A DNA stretch of 64,000 nt, from the NCBI RefSeq assembly GCF_004116385.1, contig NZ_PEIB01000002.1, forward strand, positions 1 to 64,000, read 5' to 3'. Shown in pieces: positions 48,658 to 57,955 of this stretch. How positions within the stretch are numbered: position 1 is the stretch's first letter; the number at the start of each line of letters is the position of its first letter. The notes under the pieces are model-generated. The model ran no database searches and was not told where the DNA came from. It saw only the letters and a list, made by a program, of their open reading frames with translations. The position numbers were made by a program, and so were the translations under genes. Source of the DNA: Veronia nyctiphanis (GTDB taxonomy: Bacteria; Pseudomonadota; Gammaproteobacteria; Enterobacterales; Vibrionaceae).

Positions 48658-49822
48658 AAATGTATGGCTGTTAGCCTTATGTCAGGCGTTGTTAATGTCG
48701 GGGAATGTATTACTTATTTCAGTTAACGGCCTGATTGGTCAATCACTTTCTCCGAGTGATACTTGGGTTACTTTACCCGTCGCAACCCAGTTTGTCGGTA
48801 TGATGATGGCAACCATTCCTGCCTCTCTAATCATGGCAAGAATAGGGCGAAAGAAAGGTTTTATACTCGGAAATATTTTCGGTATTGGTGGGGCATTGCT
48901 TTGTGTTGTTGCTCTGCAGCAACAGGACTTTTGGTTCTTCTGCGTGTGTACATTGCTACTGGGAATAGGCATTGGCTTTGCCACACTTTATCGGTTTGCG
49001 GCTATCGAGGTAAGTGCGCCAGAAGCAAAAAGCAGAGCGATATCAAATCAATGGCTGGCGGTGTCATTGCTGCGGTGCTTGGCCCCAATATCGCCCATTA
49101 TGAGTCAGCATATGTTACCCGATGCCAACTTCATCGGTGCCTTCGGCGCGTTGACCGTATTGTATATTTTGGCGTTGGGTATCTTACAACTCGTGAAATT
49201 TCCTGCGTTGCCATCAAAAGAAGAGCGAATTAAGCCTAATTCGTTCAGCACCATTTTTGCCACACCGGGATACTTGCTGACAGTATTCACTGCATTGGTT
49301 GCTTACACTGTCATGAACCTTTTGATGACGGTAACGCCGATTGCAATGCACAAGCACGGATTCTCTTTTGAATCAGCCGCTATTGTCATTGAGTGGCATG
49401 TGCTAGGCATGTTTGCACCAGCATTCGTGACAGGGCACATCATCGATAAAATCGGTACCCGAGCGACAGTGATGATGGGGGCGATGCTTATCATACTTTG
49501 TACTGTCATTAACATTCAGGGGGTATCTGAGTGGCATTTCCGTATTGCGTTATTGTTACTTGGTGTTGGCTGGAACTTCATGTTTGTAGGTGCAACCTCT
49601 GCACTGACAAATTATTATTTGCCGCAAGATAAAGCAAGGGCACAGGCATTCAACGAGTTTGCTGTCTTCGGTTCCGTGACAGTAAGCGCAATGTTATCGG
49701 GCTACCTAGAGGCGACGTTTGGATGGCAATTGCTCAACCAGATAACATTACCTTTGATGTGCACCGTACTTGTTTTTTACTTCTTTAAGTCCAGAAGCAA
49801 ACCTGCGCTTGCATCTAGTTAG
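48650..49822 (+). CDS. MFS transporter with two compensating indels
   Basis: 390 residues, about twelve helices, with the MFS loop IMARIGRKKGF near 62-72. Between about 49047 and 49105 the frame is out of phase: the other frame there reads MAGGVIAAVLGPNIAHY, the expected motif after KSRAIS. One missing base at the left and one extra at the right restore family sequence, so about 18 residues of the uncorrected translation are false. The gene is coupled to the double GNAT by an eight-base overlap. It probably exports a small molecule; the substrate is unknown. Confidence 0.88.
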   Translation: MNKNVWLLALCQALLMSGNVLLISVNGLIGQSLSPSDTWVTLPVATQFVGMMMATIPASLIMARIGRKKGFILGNIFGIGGALLCVVALQQQDFWFFCVCTLLLGIGIGFATLYRFAAIEVSAPEAKSRAISNQWLAVSLLRCLAPISPIMSQHMLPDANFIGAFGALTVLYILALGILQLVKFPALPSKEERIKPNSFSTIFATPGYLLTVFTALVAYTVMNLLMTVTPIAMHKHGFSFESAAIVIEWHVLGMFAPAFVTGHIIDKIGTRATVMMGAMLIILCTVINIQGVSEWHFRIALLLLGVGWNFMFVGATSALTNYYLPQDKARAQAFNEFAVFGSVTVSAMLSGYLEATFGWQLLNQITLPLMCTVLVFYFFKSRSKPALASS

Positions 49823-49844
49823 ATGTATGGCTCTGCTCACATTA

Positions 49845-49871
49845 AAAATGGCGCGTTATCGCGCCATTTTC
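49845..49871 (+). terminator. Rho-independent terminator after the MFS gene
   Basis: AAAATGGCGCG (49845-49855) pairs with CGCGCCATTTT (49860-49870). Confidence 0.88.
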
Positions 49872-50472
49872 GCATCTGATATTTATTGACGATTCGGCGA
49901 AGCGTTTTGATTAAGCTCTTTGATAATGGAAATGAACTTATGCAGTGATGTCTGAATGTCGAGTCACTAAGAGGGGAATTCCATTGCTAACCTAACTGAC
50001 GTTGATATTCATTTACACCGCATTAATGCTGACCGACGACGGGTTGTTGTATTCAATTTTTCGACGTTTCAATGTAGTGATTAGTTGAAATACCTACTAA
50101 CGAGCGCTTTTTCGGATGTCAGCAGAATGTTGTTTGGCAATATTGTAATTAAACATTGATTTTATTGAAGGTTTGTCACTAAATGTTTCCCCCCAGAGAC
50201 AGTCTATTCACGTCGTTGTTTAATGACAAACGATATCGCAGGTTATACCTGCTGGGCATCTGGGTATGTTCATTAATCATATGCTCACATATGCATTATC
50301 TTAATTTTCTTACGAGGGTATGGAGTTTACGTTTGTTATAAAAATAAAAGGTTGAAAGCGATAACCTTGATCATGCCGTAACCGCAAAGCGCTTCAGCGG
50401 ATTGTATTTTGACGCTGAATATAAGGCCAAGTGGTGCCAGATAATATATAAAAACAATACATTGGAGAGATC
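49872..50472. other. Long intergenic stretch before the RND operon
   Basis: About 600 bases with no recognised gene apart from a weak 52-codon frame at 50183-50341. It should contain the RND operon promoter. No regulator gene of TetR type is next to the pump. Confidence 0.6.
50183..50341 (+). CDS. Possible 52-residue membrane peptide
   Basis: ATG to TAA, with AAGG ten bases upstream. It has a basic middle (NDKRYRRLY) and a hydrophobic stretch (LLGIWVCSLIICSH) that could span a membrane once. No family known; it may be chance. Confidence 0.25.
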   Translation: MFPPRDSLFTSLFNDKRYRRLYLLGIWVCSLIICSHMHYLNFLTRVWSLRLL

Positions 50473-51516
50473 ATGAAGCGTTCTTTCTTCGCGATGGTCC
50501 CGATTGCTGCCTCGCTCGCGTCTGCATCCGCTATCGCCGACGAGACACTTTCAACACCGGCGTCAGACCCCCGTCTCGCCAAAATCATGACTGTTACCGT
50601 CAGTGATAGTGCCGAAAAACGTTACTTGCCTGCGCTTGTGGCTGCTGACGACAGCGCTGCTCTTGCTTTCCGTATTTCCGGAGAATTGTCTGAATTGCCT
50701 GTGCTTGCCGGTATGGAAGTCAAAGAAGGCGACTTACTCGCAGCCCTCGATAAGCGTGAGATACGTTTACAGCTTGCCAAAGCGAGTGCTGCCTATGAAC
50801 TTGCAAAGGTTCAGTTTAACCGCATGGAGCGACTAAGAAAAAGCCGTGTTGTCTCTGAAAGCGATTATGACAAAGCCAAATCGCAACTTGAGGAAGCGGC
50901 GACAAAAAGGCAGCAGGCGAAAAATAACCTGAGCTACACCTCTTTGACCGCGCCCTATTCGGGCACTATTTCTTTAAGGTTTAAATCTAACTATGAATTT
51001 GTCGGTGCTAATGAGCCGATTATGAGTATTCAGACCTACGATATCGTTAACGTCAATTTTCAGCTGCCTGAAAGACTCGGAAGCCGCCTGGTGGGTCAGG
51101 AGAGGCGTGCAGCAGAAGTCAGCTTTGATACATACCCAGGGCAAACATTTAAGGCAACCCTCAAGCAGTTAGACACCTCGGCAGACAAAAAAACAGGTAG
51201 TTACAACGTCACTCTTACACTTCGCCGCCCTGAAGGCGTGAATGTATTACCTGGAATGGCGGCACAAGTCGCGTTGCAAGTGGGTGCGGGGGAGAATTCG
51301 TCTATCCCCAAAACGGCAGTCATTGATGACGCAGGAAAGAGTTATGTTTGGAAGGTCGATGAAGGCGGCGTGGTGTCTCGGCAACCTGTGGTTCTCAGTA
51401 AGCAGGGTGTTTTGATATCCGGCTTGAACGACGGTGACAAGATAGTGACGAATGGCATCAAGGTATTGAAAAATGGCGATAAGGTTGTGCCTTGGGTTAA
51501 GGAGCGTGGATTATGA
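50473..51516 (+). CDS. RND efflux periplasmic adaptor subunit 1
   Basis: 347 residues. A signal peptide (AMVPIAASLASASAIA) is followed by the membrane-fusion-protein layout: a barrel-sandwich half (ISGELSELPVLAGMEVKEGDLLAALDKREI), a hairpin of helices (near 95-150), the second lipoyl half (LTAPYSGTISLRFKSNYEFVGA) and a beta-barrel end. GGAGAG precedes ATG 50473. Its stop overlaps the next start as ATGA. It links the inner-membrane pump to an outer-membrane channel, not encoded here. Two adaptors before one pump match the layout of vexIJK. Confidence 0.92.
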   Translation: MKRSFFAMVPIAASLASASAIADETLSTPASDPRLAKIMTVTVSDSAEKRYLPALVAADDSAALAFRISGELSELPVLAGMEVKEGDLLAALDKREIRLQLAKASAAYELAKVQFNRMERLRKSRVVSESDYDKAKSQLEEAATKRQQAKNNLSYTSLTAPYSGTISLRFKSNYEFVGANEPIMSIQTYDIVNVNFQLPERLGSRLVGQERRAAEVSFDTYPGQTFKATLKQLDTSADKKTGSYNVTLTLRRPEGVNVLPGMAAQVALQVGAGENSSIPKTAVIDDAGKSYVWKVDEGGVVSRQPVVLSKQGVLISGLNDGDKIVTNGIKVLKNGDKVVPWVKERGL

Positions 51517-52610
51517 GGAAGTCGACCCTTGCACTACTAATCTCGCTGCTGTGCGGCTTTATTCTGACTGGTTGTGAAGAGCAGCAGCAAAGCTATACCA
51601 AACCGCTGCAAACTGTTGGTGTCATGACCGTGGGCAAAGCGCATGAGTCTGCATCTTCCAACGAATTCCCCGCTGTTGCTGCAGCGGCAGACCTGACGGC
51701 TTTGTCTTTTCTTGTCAGCGGAGAGGTTGCCAAAGTTTTTGTAAAGCCTGGAGAACTGGTTAAAAAAGGCCAGGTACTGGTAGCGCTTAACAAAAAAGAT
51801 CTTCGGCTTGCTGTGAAAGAGACAAAGACAAGCTATGAACTCGCTAGCCGTCAATATGATAGAGCAAGAAAGTTAAGAGGGACGGGTGCTTTACCAAAGT
51901 CGCAGGTCGACGAGCTAAAAGCAAATCGCGATGTGGCCAAAGCAGATTACAATCTCGCCGTATTAAAGCTCAGTTTCGCTGAGCTCAAAGCGCCATTCGC
52001 GGGCGTAGTATCGACGGTTCAGGTTGAAGACTTTGAAAATATCTCGCCGGGAAAAGCAGTGCTGAGTATGCACGACGCAAACCGGGTCGATGTTCGTCTT
52101 AAAGTGGCTGATCAGCTGTATGTTAATCAGCAGGACATTTCTCCTGAAGATGTCATGAAAAATATTAACCCACGGGTGTTGATGCCAGATGGAAAAGAAT
52201 ACCCGCTTTCTCTTAGGGAGTTCACGGGTGAACCCGATAAAACCTCCGGTGCTTTTATCGTGACCATGTCAATGCCGATGCCAAAAGACACCGTCATCCT
52301 TGATGGAATGAGCTTAAACATCATTACCAACCCGCTCAATGTATCGCTTGCAGCGTCGGTGGGTGACGATATTCCCCTTTCTGCTGTTTTCAATGGTGAT
52401 GGAGACAGTCTTGCAAACGATCAAACGTATGTGTGGGTTTTAAGTGACGATAACCGAGTGAGCAAACGGCAGGTTGTTCTTGAAGCGCTGTCAGTTCGTG
52501 GTGTTCGTGTTGTTGGGGGCTTGAAACCGGGCGAACGGATTGTGGTTAAAGGCGTTAACAAGTTGATGAACGGGCAAGAAGTTCGGGTAACCGAGGGCAA
52601 CAAAGCATGA
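51513..52610 (+). CDS. RND efflux periplasmic adaptor subunit 2, lipoprotein
   Basis: 365 residues. The signal ends GFILTGC, a lipobox with Cys near residue 21, followed by the adaptor domains: LVSGEVAKVFVKPGELVKKGQVLVALNKKDL, helices with SYELASRQYDRARKLRGTGALPKSQVDELKA, and LKAPFAGVVSTVQVEDFENISPGK. It overlaps the upstream and downstream genes by ATGA at both ends, so the three genes are translated together. It is homologous to adaptor 1 but membrane-anchored; hetero-oligomeric adaptor rings are likely, by analogy. Confidence 0.93.
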   Translation: MRKSTLALLISLLCGFILTGCEEQQQSYTKPLQTVGVMTVGKAHESASSNEFPAVAAAADLTALSFLVSGEVAKVFVKPGELVKKGQVLVALNKKDLRLAVKETKTSYELASRQYDRARKLRGTGALPKSQVDELKANRDVAKADYNLAVLKLSFAELKAPFAGVVSTVQVEDFENISPGKAVLSMHDANRVDVRLKVADQLYVNQQDISPEDVMKNINPRVLMPDGKEYPLSLREFTGEPDKTSGAFIVTMSMPMPKDTVILDGMSLNIITNPLNVSLAASVGDDIPLSAVFNGDGDSLANDQTYVWVLSDDNRVSKRQVVLEALSVRGVRVVGGLKPGERIVVKGVNKLMNGQEVRVTEGNKA

Positions 52611-55600
52611 ATAATAAAAACATTGCCACATACTTTATCGAAAACGGTATTACGTCATGGATGCTGACGTTGTTATTTCTCATCGGCGGAACGATCTCGT
52701 TCTTAGGGCTGGGGCGACTGGAAGACCCAGCATTTACTCTCAAAGATGCACAAATCATCACCAGTTATCCCGGGGCGACACCGCAGCAAGTTGAAGAAGA
52801 AGTGACCTACCCGCTGGAAAAAGCGGTCAAACAGCTCCCTTATGTGAAGCAGGTTAAATCGACGTCAGTCAGTGGCATGTCACAATTGACGGTTTCAATG
52901 AAGAATATCTATGGTCCAGATCAGCTCCCACAGATTTGGGATGAAATGCGGCGGAAGGTACACGATATTGAGGGCGCGTTACCCCCGGGGGTGGGGAAAC
53001 CCAGAGTCGTGGATGATTTCGGTGACGTCTTTGGCATTTTAATGTCAGTCTCAGGTCCGGGTTATAGCTATGCTGACCTGACTACCTATGTCGATTATCT
53101 CAGGCGCGAGCTTGAACTGGTTGACGGCGTTGCAAGGTAAATGTTGCGGGTAACCAGCAAGAACAAGTGTTTATTGATATCTCAATGAACAGCTTAAGCA
53201 ATCTTGGTATTTCGACGCAAAGCCTTTTCCAACTGCTGAAAACACAAAATGAAGTGAGCAGCGCTGGTGCCGTTCGTATTGGCGATGACTACATTCGCGT
53301 TAAACCCACTGGCGATTTTGAAACGGTACAAGAGCTGGGCAATCTGATCATCAGTACCGGGCAAGATGGCGCTATTTTCCTGCGAGATGTGGCTGAAATC
53401 CGGCGTGGCTATGTAGAAGTGCCAACCAGTTTGCTTTCCTATAACAACGAAGCTTCTTTGACGCTGGGGATTTCCTTCTCCAAGGGCGTCAATGTGGTTG
53501 AAGTGGGAGAGAGAATTGATCAACGACTGGCCGAGCTGGAACCACTTAAGCCAATCGGTATGCACACTGGCATGATATACAACCAACCTAATGAAGTTGA
53601 AGGCTCGGTAAAAGGTTTTGTGCAAAGTTTGCTTGAAGCTGTTGTTATCGTCATCGTGGTTCTGCTGCTGTTTATGGGGCTAAGGTCAGGCGTGCTCATC
53701 GGACTGATCCTTTTGTTGACAGTATTAGGGTCCTTCATTTTCATGAGTACTTCGACATTGAACTGCAAAGGATATCTCTGGGGGCCTTGGTCATAGCATT
53801 GGGGATGTTGGTGGACAATGCCATTGTTGTCGTTGAAGGGATCCTGATTGGTCTGAAAAAAGGACTTACACGAAAACAGGCGGCAGCAGAAATTGTCACG
53901 CAAACCAAGTGGCCGCTATTGGGCGCGACGGTCATTGCCATTTCTGCTTTTGCACCTATCGGTCTTTCTGCTGATGCTACGGGTGAGTTCTGCGGCACGC
54001 TATTCTCTGTATTGTTGATCTCTTTGATATTGAGTTGGGTCACCGCGATTACTTTGACACCCTTCTTCGCGCATTTGTTTTTCAAAGAAGAAAATGCCAG
54101 TCAGGGAGGGGAGAAAGAAGACCCTTACAATGGCATGCTGTTTGTCGTTTACAAGGGTGTGCTAGAGCTTTGCATGAAACGCTCACTGATTACTTGTGTG
54201 GTGCTTGTCGTCGCGCTAGGTGCTGCAGTGGTTGGGTTCGGCAAGGTTAAGCAAGCATTCTTCCCGTCTGCGACGACCCCCATGTTTATGGTTGATTTAC
54301 TAATGCCGGAAGGCACTGACATTAGGGCAACTGCTGAGAAAATGGCATCTCTAGAACAATGGATGATGCAGCAAGACAACATTGAGTTTGTCACCACCAG
54401 TACCGGCGGTGGTAACCAACGCTTTATGTTGACCTATGCGCCTGAGCGAAGCAGCTCCTCCTATGGTGAAATGATAGTTCGTACAAAGTCTTATGATGAT
54501 GTTGTACCTACCCTTAGATTAGTCAGAAAAGAGCTGGAAGATAATTACCCTGACGTGCAATACAAACTCAAACGTGTGGAATTAGGTCCCTCTTCTGGTT
54601 CTAAAGTCGAAGCAAGAATTGTGGGTTCCGACCCTACGATTTTGAGAGGGATTGCTGCTGAGGTGAGAGCAATTTTCGCGGCTGATCCAGATACGGTCAA
54701 CCTCCGTCAGGATTGGCGAGAGCGGACCAAAGTGATTCGCCCTCAGTTTAATGAGAGTCAGGCGCGCCGTTATGGTATTACCAAAGAAGACCTCGATAGC
54801 CTGTTAAATATGTGGTTATCAGGCAGTCGCGTAGGGTTATACCGAGATGGCTCAACCTTGATGCCAATCATTGCCAAAATTCCGCAAGATGAAAGCGCGA
54901 GCACGAATACCATTGAAGGAATGAAAATCTGGAGCCCCGCACTGCAACAATACATCCCGTTGCGACAGGTTGTTTTAGGTTATGAGTCAACATGGAAGAT
55001 CCAATCATTGTGCGTCGCGACCGAAAACGCGTTCTGACTGTTTACACTGATCCTGACCCATTCGGTACTACCACGGCAGCAACATTGCAGGCAAGAATAC
55101 AGCCGAAGGTTGAGAGTCTAAATCTACCAGATGGTTATATCATCGAGTGGGGTGGTGAGTACGAGTCGTCACGTGACGCGCAGGCTTCTTTGTTTAGCTC
55201 TATGCCATTGGGTTATTTGTTTATGTTCTTTGTGACCATATTACTTTTCAACTCAGTTAGAGATGCAATGATTGTTTGGTTGACTGTGCCTTTGGCGATA
55301 ATTGGTGTCACGGTTGGTCTGCTTGGGCTGAATACACCGTTTGGTTTTATGGCCTTGTTAGGTTTGCTTAGCCTGTCAGGGATGCTGATTAAAAACGGCA
55401 TTGTCTTGATTGAGCAAATCAACATTGAGCTTGAGTCTGGTAAGGCGCGCTATGAAGCGATTGTTGACGCTGCTGTAAGTCGGGTCAGGCCTGTTTGTAT
55501 GGCCGCTATCACGACAGTTTTAGGGATGGTGCCCCTGCTGACAGACGTATTCTTCCGGCCAATGGCAGTTACCATTATGTTCGGTTTAGGCTTTGCGACA

Positions 55601-55669
55601 GTCCTGACACTGATTGTGGTTCCCGTGCTCTATAAAATATCTTATCGGGCCAAACCCGCGGAGAGTTAA
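52607..55669 (+). CDS. RND efflux transporter permease, three frameshifts
   Basis: Reconstructed as about 1021 residues, the full size of an AcrB-type pump. N-terminal TM1 (ITSWMLTLLFLIGGTISFLGLGRLEDP), porter domain (YPGATPQQVEEEVTYPLEKAVKQLP), the TM4 region ALGMLVDNAIVVVEG with its paired Asp, and a late TM block (LLSLSGMLIKNGIVLIEQIN). One base is missing at each of three sites: near 53138 (GG for GGG), near 53745 (before YFDIELQRISLGA) and near 54994 (TGGAAG for TGGGAAG). Sequencing error is likely. Together with two adaptors it resembles the vexIJK pump; the substrate is unknown. Confidence 0.93.
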
Positions 55670-55687
55670 ACAAGCATGATGTAAGGT

Positions 55688-55716
55688 AAAAAGGCGTCCG
55701 TTTGGGCGCCTTTTTT
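55688..55716 (+). terminator. Rho-independent terminator of the RND operon
   Basis: AAAAAGGCGTCC pairs with GGGCGCCTTTTT (one G-U) around a GTTT loop. Confidence 0.9.
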
Positions 55717-55736
55717 ATCCATTTAAGTCAGAGATT

Positions 55737-56147
55737 TTATTTATCTCTGCTTGGTTCATGCCCTTTATAACGTGGTAGATGGGTATCCATATCTTCCCAA
55801 TTCGCTCTGGAGGTAACGAAATTATGAGATTCAGGGCGCTCGGTGATATCGGTATCCAGCAAGCCAAGGCGAAGCCTGACACGTGATGGGTCAGCTTCAT
55901 TCGAACTGAAAATCGGCGAGCCGCAGGATGAACAAAAGTGGCGCTTTTTACCCGGTTTTCTCTCGAAGTAGCTTAATACCTCTTCACCAGAAGTAATAAC
56001 CAGATGTTCTGTGTCGACGAACCCATTTGTTGCGTAGGCTGTACCCGATGACTTTCTGCACAAGGAGCAATGGCAGTGAATAATGTGAGAAATGGGGCCG
56101 GTAATATCTAAGGTGACTTTTCCGCAGAAACAGCTTGCTTTGTACAT
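55737..56147 (-). CDS. GFA-family (formaldehyde-activating-like) zinc protein
   Basis: 136 residues from the ATG at 56147, with AAGG nine bases upstream; a longer frame to 56216 is not family sequence. Zinc ligands: SCFCGKV near 5-11, HCHCSLCRKSSG near 25-36 and FCSSCGSP near 70-77. This is the GFA (Gfa/CENP-V) fold. Few members have been shown to act on glutathione adducts, so a precise enzymatic role is not claimed. Confidence 0.92.
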   Translation of the reverse strand: MYKASCFCGKVTLDITGPISHIIHCHCSLCRKSSGTAYATNGFVDTEHLVITSGEEVLSYFERKPGKKRHFCSSCGSPIFSSNEADPSRVRLRLGLLDTDITERPESHNFVTSRANWEDMDTHLPRYKGHEPSRDK

Positions 56148-56368
56148 GTTTTTAGGCCTTTTGGTCGACACTAATTTAATTGATGACGTTATCAAAGTTA
56201 AAGGGCTACCTGTCAATTTATGTATAAATTATGAGACATGTGATTTAAATACCAATGAAAGAAACAATAGCATTTAAATAAACCGTATTGCTGCCACAAA
56301 AATGCTGGCGGCTGCTAAGTTTAAAGGGCTTGATCAGCTATCGCCTTAATCTTGCGGAGGGTTCTGTA

Positions 56369-56530
56369 ATGGAACTGGCAGAGAAAAAAGGGGACATGGC
56401 ATATCTCGAAGGGTACTTGACTTTGAAAGAAATGCTGGACATTGGAATGTTAGTTGTAATGTCTGATATTGAAGATGAAAAAATAGTCGGTGATTCAACA
56501 TCAGACCAGGAGCCGTTATCAAAGGAATAA
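56369..56530 (+). CDS. Small acidic protein, first of two tandem paralogues
   Basis: 53 residues, starting at ATG 56369 with GGAGG eight bases upstream. It carries the core LTLKEMLDIGMLVVMSDIEDE, nearly repeated in the gene at 56693, so both are likely real. A hairpin terminator follows. No family is recognised. Helical and acidic, it could be a small regulator or antirestriction-like factor; this is open. Confidence 0.68.
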   Translation: MELAEKKGDMAYLEGYLTLKEMLDIGMLVVMSDIEDEKIVGDSTSDQEPLSKE

Positions 56531-56540
56531 TATGCCGGAT

Positions 56541-56585
56541 AAAGCCCTGCTGAATAATGCCAGAGATGATTCAGTAGGGCTTTTT
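56541..56585 (+). terminator. Rho-independent terminator after the first small paralogue
   Basis: AAAGCCCTGCTGAAT (56541-56555) pairs with ATTCAGTAGGGCTTT (56569-56583), one G-U pair, then T run and GTTTT. Confidence 0.88.
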
Positions 56586-56692
56586 GTTTTATGCATACAC
56601 GAGAATTCACTTAGTGCAGAGGCTAAAGCTTATGACCATGATGAGTTAAATTGCCTTTTTGATCCGAAGTAGGCTTTGTAGAGGAGTCATTT

Positions 56693-56839
56693 ATGGAACT
56701 TGAGAATGAAAATGGTGAACACATGCATCTCGCCGATGATCTCACCCTAAAAGAAATGGTTGATATGGGACTATTGGTTGTTTTGTCTGATGCAGAAGAT
56801 GAATCTCAAAATTGTTGGGTCCCCCTCGAACCTGATTGA
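56693..56839 (+). CDS. Small acidic protein, second tandem paralogue
   Basis: 48 residues from ATG 56693, with GAGGAG six bases upstream. The core LTLKEMVDMGLLVVLSDAEDE matches the first copy in most positions, and MEL begins both. It ends NCWVPLEPD. A hairpin terminator follows at once. As each copy has its own terminator, the two are separate units of a local duplication. Function unknown. Confidence 0.68.
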   Translation: MELENENGEHMHLADDLTLKEMVDMGLLVVLSDAEDESQNCWVPLEPD

Positions 56840-56861
56840 TTGAGATATATTTCACCTTACA

Positions 56862-56884
56862 AGAAAGCCCGTTCGGGCTTTCTG
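56862..56884 (+). terminator. Rho-independent terminator after the second small paralogue
   Basis: AGAAAGCCCG (56862-56871) pairs with CGGGCTTTCT (56874-56883). Confidence 0.88.
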
Positions 56885-57088
56885 TTAAAAGCCTTAAAAC
56901 AGAATGCAAATCATGCTACCAAATTCTTGTTTCGTGCACCGGACTCCATTACCCTCGTAGCCAGCATGTTTTGACTAACTTGAGACTACGCCTTTCAGCT
57001 CATTACACGTAAAGAGTTTCAATTAGCTCAGACAATCTGTATGAAAAACGTAGTTTCTGTTACGCGGATTGAAAATAAGGATGTTTAA

Positions 57089-57739
57089 ATGAAAATGTTT
57101 GTCTTCGATCATTGTCCATATTGTATTAGAGCGATGATGATGAACGGTTTGAAGAAGCTGGAAATTGAAACGGTATATCTCCAAAACCACGACGTAGAAG
57201 CTCGTATTGAAAAAGTGGGCGCAAACATGGTGCCGATTCTTCAAAAAGAAGATGGCAGTTACATGGGAGAAAGCTTAGATATTGTTAAATATCTCGATGA
57301 GTTCGACGGAAACCCTGTGTTGCAGGCATCTGCATCCGAAGAAAAGGTTGCCGCCTGGTATAAGCGCGCCTATGGCGTAAGCCAGCGTTTGGTCTATCCG
57401 CGTTGGATGAGAGTTAAGCTGCCAGAATTTGGTTGCCATGAAGCGAAAGAGTGGTTTACGAAAAATAAATCAGCGGCCATTGAAATGAGTTTTGACGATG
57501 CATTTGTCATGACAGAGAGTTACTTGGGTGAGCTGAATGTGTTGCTTAAAGAGCTAGACTGGCTGGTTCTTCCTTCTGAACGAGACAATACTCTAACCTA
57601 TGATGACATTACGTTCTTCCCAGTATTAAGAAACTTTACTGTGGTAAAAGGTATCATCTTCCCACCTCGTGTTCGTAATTATATCGATGAAATTTCTTCT
57701 CTAACGGATATAAACTTATATGATGATATTGCGGTTTAA
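57089..57739 (+). CDS. grxB: Glutaredoxin 2
   Basis: 216 residues, the GrxB size. The active site CPYC lies at 9-12 (FDHCPYCIRAMM). VPILQKEDGSYMGESLDIVKYLDE is the glutathione-binding strand and helix, and the C-terminal domain is all-helical, GST-like (DDAFVMTESYLGELNVLLKELDWL). It reduces disulphides and mixed glutathione disulphides in the cytoplasm. It is a single gene with a hairpin terminator after it. Confidence 0.95.
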   Translation: MKMFVFDHCPYCIRAMMMNGLKKLEIETVYLQNHDVEARIEKVGANMVPILQKEDGSYMGESLDIVKYLDEFDGNPVLQASASEEKVAAWYKRAYGVSQRLVYPRWMRVKLPEFGCHEAKEWFTKNKSAAIEMSFDDAFVMTESYLGELNVLLKELDWLVLPSERDNTLTYDDITFFPVLRNFTVVKGIIFPPRVRNYIDEISSLTDINLYDDIAV

Positions 57740-57758
57740 GTGCTGAAATTAAAATCAC

Positions 57759-57789
57759 GTGCCGCTATGAATAAAGCGGCACAGATTGC
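57759..57789 (+). terminator. Rho-independent terminator after grxB
   Basis: GTGCCGCT (57759-57766) pairs with AGCGGCAC (57775-57782), then a short spacer and T5. Confidence 0.8.
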
Positions 57790-57955
57790 CTTTTTACTAG
57801 ACAGAAATTGATAACTACCTAGTCATTCCTATCGTACTTAAAAATAATAAATAATTAATGCAATCAGTCTCTTATATTATCTGGAAAGTAAAATTATTTG
57901 ATAGATGAGAACATCTATTTTATTTTTAGATGAGATAGAATAAAAGAGATAGTAT

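Noticed and set aside
56532-56672. 46-codon frame between the two small paralogues
   Set aside because: Most of its first half is the terminator hairpin of the upstream gene; no relation to the paralogues
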